Assembly: GCA_037447655.1 (NCBI GenBank)
Contig: JBBHKE010002000.1
Span: 54,230 to 118,229 of the forward strand
From: Zygnema cylindricum
Taxonomy: Eukaryota > Streptophyta > Zygnematophyceae > Zygnematales > Zygnemataceae
Reading direction: 5' to 3'
DNA length: 64,000 nt
A program made the position numbers and the translations under genes. This document shows positions 43,262-52,450 of this stretch, one piece after another. The stretch's first letter is position 1. Every line of letters starts with the position of its first letter. A model generated the notes under the pieces. That model was not told where the DNA came from, did not search any database, and saw only the letters and a list, made by a program, of their open reading frames with translations.

Positions 43262-45143
43262 AGGTCTTTGGTCCGCATGAAATTCCACGCTGCGTGTGAC
43301 GAAACGTCGGCAGGAAAACGGATAGGATCTCCATTCCTCGGGCCACTCCGAGGGGTTCCAATAAAACCTTTTGGCTAAATTGAAGGCGAGGTCCAAATGT
43401 TGGGTGTCGACCGTTAGTGGGAAGATGTAGTGGGGAATTTTGAAACTCTGAGACCTCCATTGGCCCTCAGAGTATGCAGATCCAAAAAGAAGCTAATCTA
43501 GGTAGTGCCGACTCCAACTTGATATAAACCCAAATGACTGACCCCTTGACAGTCAGGACCCCAATACAGCTTCACCCTTGTGAAAGAAGACTTTCTGTGT
43601 GCTCAGTTCCACCACAGAATGCTAAGTTAGAATATGAGATTTTGACACATTCACCCACTTTGACTTTCCCTTACAATAAGTGCCACCTTGGCACGCAAAG
43701 ACTTTGACCAACTACACCACTGTGTAGCCTGGACTCCCCTGAGTCCGCAGCAAAAAGAATCACTGAAAATGGTCAAGTAAATTGATAGTTATAGCTGGCC
43801 AAAGTTTGCCATTTATACAAGGTGCTCTCTGGGAGAGGCAGCTACTTACCCAAAATTTTCCAAGTCGTATTCCCTATCTAAAACTCTATCTACTGAAGTA
43901 CGGCACCAATCAAATTAGTGTGTCGTATAGAAAAGTACAGGTGCCGATGTACTTTCTGTACGGCCATAGTACGACATGGCCAAAATGTCGACACGTGTCA
44001 TATCCGGATTTGATACCGCAATCTCGGGAGTCGCCGCAATCCAACATTGTAGCGCCACGTGTCACGTGACGTGGCGATGACTGAAAAAACGCCAAATGTA
44101 CATAATCCGTGATCGCGGCGCCTATCGTGGCCGTCCAATCAAACCGGATACAATTGTAGCCGTTGAAAACATGCGTGCGATATTTGTTTCGCGTTCGAAA
44201 CAAATGCGCGGTATCCGTTTCATAAAATACATTAAATCGTACTCCGTACTATACAAAACTGTATCTATGCATTACGTATCTATTTCCGTTAGACGAACTA
44301 GTCTACGTGTACAAGTATAAATATCTGTCAAACTTATTGTACTTTAGCACTGTATTTAGACTTGTTGGTTAAAGCGAATGGCTAGTTTGACGGACGGCAG
44401 GTATGAGGATCAAATCCTGGGTCCGTCATACCTTTTAGATAACTCTATTAAGAATTGCCTTCCTGTCCACTTTGGACAGCCTAGGCAGCCATGGATCTAA
44501 CTCCTCTTCAAGTCTTTAGTGATTGCGATAAGTGTGGGGACTTGATTGAAGAGTTAGAGGTAGGTTGTCAGTGTCCCCTTTTTGCCTTTTTATTTTACCA
44601 TCTCTAGACCTAGAAAATACTTAAATTTCAACAAATTTCCTCTCCCTGTTCACTTTCCTCCTCCGGATCTCTTCGGTTCCCTTGCAAGAGGAACACATTG
44701 TCTCCAGTGGGGTATTGTGCCTCTGCCTTCTTTTCCGCGGTATCAGACGACTCCTCGTCCGCGGTACTCTCCTTATTTGGGTCCCGCATCACCTCTAGAT
44801 CTGAGACGCGCTCCTCAATTGGCGGAGGCGTTGGTTCTCGTTCCGGTTCCTCCGCCTCCAATAGCTCATGATCTTCTTTAAATTCCTTATCACCTTCCCG
44901 GGTTGGGGTGTATTCAGGGTCCCGTGAGTTTTCTGACCCCTCCCCTCCACTGGTCTTTGCCGGTCTTGCCTCGCTATTGGCACTTTCCTCAGGTTCCGGC
45001 TCCACTTCTACTTCTCTTCGCCTGCTTGCTTCCACCATGGCCTCCGCCACCCTTAACAATCTCTCGAGACGGTTCGGATCTCCTTGTCCCACCCGCACCA
45101 GTCTCCTCCTTTTCGGTGGTGGAGAGGACGATGACGCCATAGA
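43262..45143 (-). pseudogene. Unknown reading frame split by solo LTR S3
   Basis: On the minus strand a frame opens at 45200, with a better start at 45143 (Met-Ala-Ser-Ser-Ser-Ser). It encodes a Pro/Arg-rich start (PPPKRRRLVRVGQGD), a LERLLRVAEAMVEASRR helix and a long acidic stretch, then meets the S3 LTR at 44633. If S3 and one TSD copy are ignored, the frame stays open on the far side (43435 to about 43262). Upstream lie TATAAATG (45334-45341) and AATAAA (45257-45262) on the same strand, an arrangement common in LTRs. I suspect the gag of an unrecognised retroelement, but a host gene is possible. Confidence 0.4.
43441..44633 (-). repeat. Solo LTR S3
   Basis: 1193 bp between perfect 5 bp duplications AATTT (43436-43440 and 44634-44638). 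In sense it starts TGTTGAAATTTAAG and ends GGAGGTCTCAGAGTTTCA. U3 hairpin 44484-44570 with a long near-perfect stem (TCTAACTC...GAGTTAGA). tRNA-like block near 44400-44430 with GATCAAATCC on the plus strand. CACGTGTC near 44056. Leader HP2 GGACTC-AGGG-GAGTCC near 43731-43746. Confidence 0.92.
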
Positions 45144-45200
45144 CACTGCTGAACCAAACAATCCGGTAGCTCCAGAAAAGAAGGTAAACTGACTGTGCAA

Positions 45201-45708
45201 AGAGAAGCAATTTCCAAGCTGCCGAGACTAGGATGGTCGCGAGGACGGATGGCGACTTTATTCACGGGGGTTGAGGGTTTAACTTTTGGACTTTGCGAAG
45301 CGTCGCAGTGTGCGAGGGTATCGCAGCGTCCATCATTTATAAAACTGCGCTGCTGCGGCGAAACCGAGGGTTAATCGTTACCCACATAGTGAAACACAAT
45401 TGCGCCGTTGCGCTTTCCTGTCAACGCACCGGTGGTGCTCCGATCCTCTGACGTCATCGTAACCATGTTGCGCTGCGATGGCTGCGCTGCTAAAACGTTG
45501 CGGTGTGGTAACATCGCCGCTGCGGTCCTTTGCCGCGTCCCCAAGATGATTGCGATGGTTGCGACACTGCGATTCGCTCTGTTGTTGCGGCCGCTGCGAT
45601 TGCCCCTCCGGTAAAGCCGAGTATCCTCACTCCGCTGAAACCGGCGCAGCAACTCCGGGGAATGCAGATCCCCCTCGTCCACCCAAGAGTCGTCCTCAGC
45701 ACCGTAAC
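45201..45708. other. GC-rich promoter-like flank of the palindrome
   Basis: Contains TATAAATG and AATAAA on the minus strand and many GCGCTGCG-like repeats. It resembles the U3/R part of a Gypsy-type LTR driving the minus-strand ORF at 45143, but no LTR ends were found. It ends exactly where the Gypsy LTR begins. Confidence 0.35.
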
Positions 45709-46224
45709 TGTAACAGGGTTACAGAATTGGGTACTTAGTGGCTAGGGCTAGGCTGCTATAGTTGCGATTTCAGAGCAGCGCAGTTGCGATTCCAGAGCAG
45801 CGCAGCTGCGATTCTAGACCAGCGCAGCATAGCAACATAGCAACATAGCAACTTAGCGGCGTAGCAACTTAGTAGCACAGCAGTGTAGCAGCGCAGCATA
45901 GCAACGCCGCAGAATGTAGATTGAACTTTATAGTTCTAGAAGGAAGTTTTGGATAGATCTCGGTTGACCGCGAAGGTCCACGTGTACAGCTGTAGAGTAC
46001 TAGGTTGACTAGCAGTTAGCTAGTTTAAATAGGCGAGTAGACCTAGTGAATGGGACACCTCAAGTAGACCTACACAGCTAGCGCAACCTTCTACTCTCTT
46101 CCAAGTAATAAAGCGCAACATTGTCTGTGAGTTCTGTGTGCTCCTGGTGTTACTACGAGAAGATCCTTGGTGTTTTCCGCTGTGCACTGTGACGTGTTGT
46201 GGTGTATTGTCACCCCCTTTTACA
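45709..46224 (+). repeat. 5' LTR of left Gypsy
   Basis: Starts TGTAACAGGGTTACAG and ends CTTTTACA, 516 bp. U3 contains imperfect 20-odd bp repeats of GCAGCGCAGTTGCGATTCC type and short ATAGCAAC repeats (about 45770-45900). TTTAAATAGG near 46024 may be the TATA box. A CCACGTG motif is near 45978. AATAAA near 46107. It differs from the right-arm copy at roughly 5% of positions by eye. Confidence 0.85.
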
Positions 46225-46225
46225 C

Positions 46226-46237
46226 TGGTATCACCGC
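46226..46237 (+). other. Gypsy primer-binding site (conventional initiator tRNA-Met)
   Basis: TGGTATCACCGC here and TGGTATCGGAGC in the right copy together point to an ancestral TGGTATCAGAGC, the complement of the 3' end of plant initiator tRNA-Met. This contrasts with the Copia elements, which match the anticodon arm of the same tRNA. Confidence 0.75.
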
Positions 46238-46258
46238 TGTTGCCCGTGACTTGACAGC

Positions 46259-47812
46259 ATGGATGAACACGACGTATCCACTACAGAAATATTGGCGCAA
46301 GTTCTCAAGGAGTTTGAAAGTGTGAGATTACAGAACGCGCAGCTGAGTAACATCGTCACAGCCTTGGAGTCGCGTCTAGGGGAGCGACCTCATGGAGGCG
46401 TAGAGAGAGACTCCCGGAGACTGAAAGTAAGACTTCCCGACGAGTTTGACCATGCAAGACACAAGAACCTTGATTCATGGCTATTCTCCGTGGCGAACTA
46501 TCTCGAGAATTTTCCTAGCCTATCGGATCGTGAGAAGATTCACTACGCTGGTGGTCTTCTTAAAGGAGCAGCGGGGGCTTGGTGGAGAACATTGGTAGAG
46601 GACGATGAGTTACCAACTGTCTGGGCGTTCTTCGTTCAACTACTCCGCGACACTTGGCAGCGCGTCAACACGATGAAGGCGGCGAGAGATAAGATCGCAG
46701 TATTGAAGCAACGAACTTCAGTGATGGAGTTTACGCAGCGGTTCTTGGAGTTCAAAGTTCAAATACCTACGATGACGGAGGATGAAGCCGTGGATCGCTT
46801 CGTGAAGGGGCTTAAGTCGTCTATTCGTAGAGATGTGGAACAATGGCTTGCTCGGGAAAGCACGACTCCTCCTCTCTCGGCAATCATCCAGTTTGCGGAG
46901 CGGACCGATTCGGTCGACTTTAACTTCCGGAGACCTTATCACTACGGGTCGAGCAGTAGCGGAGGAAACCGACGAGACGAAGGTCCAACCCCCATGGAGC
47001 TCGGCGCAATTAATGAGGATAAGGAAGCGGTCAACTTCCTGCAAAAAAAGAAGAAAAACACCAAGACCAAGACCAATGACTTGTCCCCCGAGGAAATCCA
47101 GCGGAGAAGGCAAAATGGCCTGTGCTTCCAGTGCGGTTCTCCAGATCATATGGCTCGAGAGTGTCCAAAACGGAAAGTTCCCAAAAAGGGAAAACTTACC
47201 GTTATGAGGTTAGTCGGTGGAGGAGGAAACCCTTTGATATTTCGGTGTCTAATAGGAGTAAGTGCAGCTAACTTCATGGTGGACTCTGGAGCATCGGGGA
47301 ACTTCATTAACGAGGCGACGGTGAAAAGGTTGAAACTTCCTCTTGTGGTACTAAATAATCATCACTCGGTACAATTGGCCGACGGAAGTTCCTTATCCAT
47401 TACCCATCGTACCCCGAGGTTACGAGTCGGCATTGGGAAATTCCGATGGTACGACACGCTTCATGTATTACCTCTTGGGGACCATGAGGTAATCTTGGGG
47501 AAGCCGTGGCTGAAAAAATGGAATTCGACAATTGATTGGAGAAGTGGCGCCATGAGAGTGAAGAAAGGTGAAGAAGAGTTCGAGGTAAAAGCGGGAGCGG
47601 CTGGTAAGGGAGCGGAAAAGGGACGCCTGCTTTCGGCCTTACAGCTTAATAGGGCACTCAAGAAAGGGGAAACAATTGGTATGGCGGTCGTCCAGCTAAT
47701 GGAGGAGGGGAAGGAGGAGATTCGGAAGAATGGAAGAAGAAGGACCCCGACTTCGACTCCAAAGAAAGTGACGACATTGGAAAGACTTCCGAGGAGGCCC
47801 CGGAAGTCGTGA
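46259..47812 (+). CDS. Gypsy gag and protease, left copy
   Basis: 517 residues from an ATG 34 bp after the LTR. The retrotransposon Gag domain (about residues 60-200; [27 protein letters not shown]) is followed by a CCHC knuckle [14 protein letters not shown] (about 294-307) and an aspartic protease with the [10 protein letters not shown] active site (about 341-350). The ORF ends TGA at 47810-47812. RT lies in the minus-one frame, open across the overlap. The frame change falls between protease and RT and is present in both Gypsy copies, whose sequence here appears identical. Confidence 0.9.
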   Translation: MDEHDVSTTEILAQVLKEFESVRLQNAQLSNIVTALESRLGERPHGGVERDSRRLKVRLPDEFDHARHKNLDSWLFSVANYLENFPSLSDREKIHYAGGLLKGAAGAWWRTLVEDDELPTVWAFFVQLLRDTWQRVNTMKAARDKIAVLKQRTSVMEFTQRFLEFKVQIPTMTEDEAVDRFVKGLKSSIRRDVEQWLARESTTPPLSAIIQFAERTDSVDFNFRRPYHYGSSSSGGNRRDEGPTPMELGAINEDKEAVNFLQKKKKNTKTKTNDLSPEEIQRRRQNGLCFQCGSPDHMARECPKRKVPKKGKLTVMRLVGGGGNPLIFRCLIGVSAANFMVDSGASGNFINEATVKRLKLPLVVLNNHHSVQLADGSSLSITHRTPRLRVGIGKFRWYDTLHVLPLGDHEVILGKPWLKKWNSTIDWRSGAMRVKKGEEEFEVKAGAAGKGAEKGRLLSALQLNRALKKGETIGMAVVQLMEEGKEEIRKNGRRRTPTSTPKKVTTLERLPRRPRKS

Positions 47813-49832
47813 CAAAACTTCTCGAGGAGTACGCAGATGTATTTCCCCAGAAGCTCCCCGAAGGATTACCTCCGAAGCGCGAAGTAGACCATAGGATAGA
47901 GCTTGTTCTTGGAGTGGTACCCCCGGCTAATCGGATGTACAAGATGAGCTACACCGAGTTGGACGAATTGAAAAAGCAACTCGCGGAGTTGGTCGAAGCC
48001 GGAGCAATCGAACCAAGCAAGTCACCGTATGGAGCCCACGTTCTCTTTGTGAACAAGAAAGATGGAGGTTTCCGTATGTGTGTAGACTACCGAGCGCTGA
48101 ACAAATTAACGGTGAAGAATGCGTACCCCTTGCCGAGGATAGACGAATTGTTGGATCGACTTCGAGGTGCTAAATATTTTTCGAAATTAGACTTGCTGAG
48201 CGGCTACCACCAGATTAGAATTGCCGAGGAAGATGAGGAGAAAACGGCGTTCAGAATCGTTACGGTCATTTCCAGTTTTGGGTAATGCCTTTCAGGTTGA
48301 CTAACGCACCGGCGACCTTTATGTATTTAATGAATTCCATCTTTCGGCAATATCTGGACGCGTTTGTGATCGTCTTCTTAGATGACATATTGGTGTATAG
48401 CCGAACGGAGAAAGAACATATGAAGCATTTACGGACGGTCCTACAAGTTCTTCGAGAGCATAAGTTATACGCAAAAAGAAGTAAATGTGACTTCTTCAAG
48501 GAGAAGATTGATTTTTTAGGCCATGTGGTGAGCCGGAACGGAATCGCAGTGGATCCAAACAAGACAAAGGCCGTTAAGGAGTGGCCGCAACTGGCAAATA
48601 TCATAGAGTTACGGAGATTTCTAGGACTATGCTCCTATTATCGACGTTTTGTCGAAGGTTTCGCAAAAATCGCTGCACCGCTCACGGAATTGCTCAAGAA
48701 TGATGCGCCCTATGATTGGGAAGCGGCGCAAGGGGCAGCCTTTAACACGCTAAAGGAGCGGTTGGTTACCGCCCCTGTGTTAGCTGTTCCCGATCCGGAC
48801 TTACCTTGGACGATAATTACTGACGCTAGCGATATGGCTATTGGAGCGATCCTTATGCAGGATCAAGGAAAAGGCCTTCAACCCATCGCCTACGACAGTC
48901 GAAAGCTAAAGGCAGCATAGCTGAATTGGGCCACCCATGAGAAAGAGACAATAGCTATAATCAATGCGCTGGAGTTTTGGAAGTGTTACGTTCAGGGGAA
49001 ACGGATCACGGTTTTCACGGATCACCACGCCTTACAATATCTCCAAACCCAGCCGAAGTTGTCCAAGAAACAAGTGCGCGGGATGACGTTTCTGCAAACC
49101 TTCGGTCCGGAACTTGTTATTGAATATAAGCCGGGCAAAATGAACCCGGCGGATGCGCTGTCAAGAAGACCTGACATCGCTGCACCGGCAGCGGAGCAAC
49201 GACCGCAAGCACCGCAGCAGGGGAACAAAGACTCTGTGAAAGAGAAAAGCGTTGCGTCGACCGCAGCGCAAGATCCGAAGCTGAGCGCAGTCAACAGTAC
49301 GGTGCAAGTGGACGAATAGTGGTTAAGTCGGATAAAGGCCGCCTACGGTGACGATGATTCACTAAAGGAACTCATCAAACGGAGGTACTCGTTCGAATTC
49401 CCAATGGTATGTGGCGGTACAAACCGAGTAAGACAACACGGCTTTATGTACCAACAAATACGGAACTTTGTCACACGATTATTAAAATGAGTCACGACGA
49501 GCCGCTCAGTGGACATTTTGGGCGGGATAAAACAACCGCACGTGTCGCTGAGGCGTATTACTAGCCAAACATGACTCGAGACATTGCAGAATATGTCCGG
49601 ACGTGTGACTCGTGTAATAGGAACAAATCGGATTCAGGGCAACAAGGTCTGTTACAACCCCTTCCAATACCATTTGTTCCTTGGGAGGCCATCTCGATGG
49701 ATTTCATCATGGCCCTTCCCCGGACGACGGAGGGCTACGACTCAATTTTCGTCGTCGTGGAATACTTGACGAAAATGGCACATTTTCTACCCACGTCCAC
49801 CACAGCTACTGCACGAGAAATCGCAAACTTAT
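47809..49832 (+). pseudogene. Gypsy RT-RNase H-integrase, left copy, broken
   Basis: The frame before 47809 is open ([14 protein letters not shown] region). RT shows [27 protein letters not shown] and YHQIR, then after a one-base deletion near 48257 continues at 48285 with [12 protein letters not shown] and FLDDILVYS. RNase H carries [13 protein letters not shown] at 48918 replaces a Glu codon kept in the right copy; TAG at 49317, a deletion near 49385 and TAG at 49561 (for Trp) follow. Integrase zinc-binding and MDFIMALP core segments end at 49832. Confidence 0.88.
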
Positions 49833-50880
49833 TGTAGAAACTAATGGTTTTAAAGTATTTTCTAGGTCTGAAAAGAAATAAAGAAGCCGAGGCAGTCTAC
49901 CTCTAACTTCTCTCTCCAACTCTCAAACTTGTCGCAATCACTGAGAAATTGGAGAGGAAGCTAGAGCCATCGCTACCTAGGCTATCCTGAGGTTTACGGG
50001 AAATTTATATTACTTAGGGTTTATTTATTTAAAAGGTATGTGCCGGCGACAGGAATTGATCCTTGTACCTACCGGCCGGCAGACAGGAAATAGCCGGTAG
50101 CCTTAGCCGTTAAGTCTAGGATTAACGTTACGTAGTATATAGTTTGATGTATATTTAAATATTCATACGTACGATAAATCATTTAACTGTAATGGATTAC
50201 GGGATACATAGATCCAGTAATATATAATGTACGAATTACGGTACGGACAAAAATCAATACCGCGCATTTGTTTTGTAATTGAAACAAATACCACGCATTT
50301 ATTTATTACGGCTACGATTAAATCCGAATTTAATCGGACGGCCGAGATTAGCGCCGAGATCCCGGAAGAAGATTTCGGCGGTTTGTGGCCATCGCCACAT
50401 CGGATGACACGTGGCAAAATTACATTCGATCGTGGAATCTCCGGAGATTATGGCACCGAATCCGGATATGACATGTGTCGACATTTGGGCCATGTCGTAC
50501 AATGTTCGCACATAAAGTACACCGGCAGCTTTACTTTTACGTACGGAACTGTATTCTGATTGGTTCCGTACATCAGTAGATAGAGTCTGTGAGAGAGATA
50601 GGACTTAGAAAAATTAGGAGATAGGACCCTCACTCCCAGAGAGCTTCTGTACAAAAGGTCAACTTTGACACTCCATAACTTACTGCTCAGGGGAGCAAAT
50701 TCAGAGATTCTTTTTGCTATCGACTCAGGGGAGTCTTACCTTCACAAAGGTGTAGGTGGTCAGAGTTTTTGTTTGCCAAAGTGGCGGTTAATTTTGCTGA
50801 AACATAAAGGGGTAAGGATTATCCTAGAGGCTTCTTGGAAGCTGTCCACTCTGAGGACTTATGGAGGTCTCAGAGTTTCA
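49833..50880 (+). repeat. Forward Copia LTR in the left palindrome arm
   Basis: 1048 bp, TGTAGAAAC...GAGTTTCA, the inverse of 56066-57114. U3 hairpin 49891-49977; antisense tRNA-like block 50040-50105; CACGTGGC near 50409; leader HP1 TGCTC-AGGG-GAGCA (50684-50697), HP2 GACTC-AGGG-GAGTC (50722-50735), HP3 50738-50757, HP4 GCC-AAAG-TGGC (50774-50784). Terminal ATGGAGGTCTCAGAGTTTCA. Its 3' end joins a reversed LTR stub, not a PBS. Confidence 0.9.
50684..50784 (+). promoter_or_regulatory. Four-hairpin leader array (clear example)
   Basis: HP1 and HP2 have perfect 5 bp stems with AGGG loops. HP3 pairs ACCTTCAC with GTGTAGGT, one internal mismatch, loop AAAG. HP4 is shorter. The array begins about 35 nt after the decayed TATA box (TACAAAAGG near 50650). 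Confidence 0.55.
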
Positions 50881-50973
50881 TGAGAGTTGGAGAGAGAAGT
50901 TAGAGGTAGACTGCCTCGGCTTCTTTATTTCTTTTCAGACCTAGAAAATACATTAAAACCATTAGTTTCTACA
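50881..50973 (-). repeat. 93 bp stub of the Copia E 3' LTR
   Basis: Matches 57022-57114 base for base in length and almost in sequence, ending TTCTACA before the CTCCCCTTATTTT polypurine tract. Only the first 93 nt (sense) of the 3' LTR remain, ending in the U3 hairpin stem. It is fused to the CA end of the forward LTR, which marks the centre of the palindrome. Confidence 0.85.
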
Positions 50974-51712
50974 CTCCCCTTATTTTCTAGTCAATCTTTA
51001 ATTTCAGACCACACTTCTCCCTGCAAAAAATTAGCTTAGATAAAGGCACAGGTTTGGTCATCATATCTGCTACCATCTCACTATCTGGTCTGTACTCTAA
51101 ACTGATTATTTTGTTTTCTACTTTCTCTCTAACAAAGCTGAGTCTGATGTCCATGTGTTTGGCTTTAAAATGATGTTTAGGATTGGCAGAAATAGCGATT
51201 GCTGCCTGATTATCACAAAATATATTCTGCACACCACTCTTGAGGTGACCAAGCTCACCAAGCAAAGACTTGACCCACATCAATTCTTTTACAACAGAGC
51301 AAGAGGCCATATACTCAGCCTCCATGGTGGACTGAGCAATAACCTTTTGCTGTTTCCAACTCCAACAGCAAGCCCCATCACCCACATATAATACATATCC
51401 AGAAGTGCATCTCCTCATCGGAGCATCACCATAACTGGCATCACTCCAAGTAGTGATGTCAATATTCTCCCCACCCAAATGCAACCATAGATCCCTAGTT
51501 CCTATCAAATATCTAAGGACTCTCTTAGCTGCCTCCCAATCCTTCTTAGTGGGAGCATTTAGACTTCTACTCAGCACTCCTACAGCTGCAGCTAAATCCG
51601 GCCGGGTAGAATTCATAAAATAGATTAGACTTCCCACTACTTGCCTGTAAGGAATAGTCTGCATGAACTTCTGTTCATTAGGAGATAATTCCTCGTCTAA
51701 TACTATGACTCC

Positions 51713-52450
51713 TGTTGTTCTGACACAACTGCTGGCATTGAAGATGAAGAAGATGCAGCAGTAGTCATCGTAGAACAAATCAAGAGAGGAAGCTTCCACA
51801 AATACCGATTGCTGAATAGCAACTTTGACAGACTATAACTTTCAAAAAAACGCTCTAAACGTCCTGAAAATTTGCCACAATATAGATAACATACAAAGAA
51901 ACACACACACACAATTTCAATCAATTCCGTTAACAAATCTGTGAGATATGTAGAAATGAAATTACATGAAACTGAGTGTACAGTTTTCATATCATTTGTT
52001 CCTAAAAATCAAATTCACTAAGTCCTACTTTTATACACCGAAACTACACTAAGCTGTACGGAGGCATTCCAGCCGTACATCCAACATTCTGTCACAAATA
52101 TTTACACCGAAGTTAAGACAACGTAAAGTGATAATGATCTAGTCACGCATCGTCACTATTTGTTGGCGGCGGCTGTAGGCGGTCCGATTAGAGGATTTGG
52201 CACCGTAGAATTGACTTTACGAAGTCCAATGGTCCTGCCGAATTTCCGTACGTCCACGGAGGACATACTCACGCATTCTCCCAAGTGACGACATGTGTCC
52301 CAAATGTGAATGAACCGTGAACTCCAAACTTCACTGTCACACTTATTTCGGTAAGTACTGAACCGAACTCAACCAAAAATAGCTTAAGTCCTGAACAGCT
52401 CTCTCTCACAGCTGAGGCATAAAGAGGACTAAAGCTTTCTAAAAACAACA
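51713..52450 (-). repeat. Solo LTR X3 inside Copia E
   Basis: 738 bp between perfect 5 bp duplications ACTCC (51708-51712 and 52451-52455). Ends TGTTGTT...AACAACA. On the minus strand: TATAAAAG near 52029-52037 followed by a transcribed-like segment, then ATG about 57 nt before the LTR end encoding Met-Thr-Thr-Ala-Ala-Ser-Ser-Ser-Ser-Ser, open to the LTR edge. X1 encodes a similar peptide at the same position. No internal region is present in this window, so the parent element is unknown. Confidence 0.9.

Larger units (their letters stand above)
45709..49832 (+). mobile_element. Gypsy retrotransposon, left copy, 3'-truncated
   Basis: Has a 5' LTR, PBS, gag, protease, RT, RNase H and the first part of integrase, then stops at ACTTAT where a Copia LTR begins. 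The integrase C-terminus, any chromodomain and the 3' LTR are missing. Five or so lesions occur after the protease. The right copy at 57115-61235 is truncated at the same base. Confidence 0.9.

Noticed and set aside
46718-47149. 143-codon ORF opposite Gypsy gag (also at 59798-60229)
   Set aside because: It is the antisense shadow of the gag coding region and is present twice only because gag is duplicated.
49833-50880. Forward LTR as an independent solo LTR insertion in Gypsy
   Set aside because: No target duplication flanks it (CTTAT versus TGAGA), and the same Gypsy-LTR junction exists in the other palindrome arm, so it is better explained as part of the inverted duplication.
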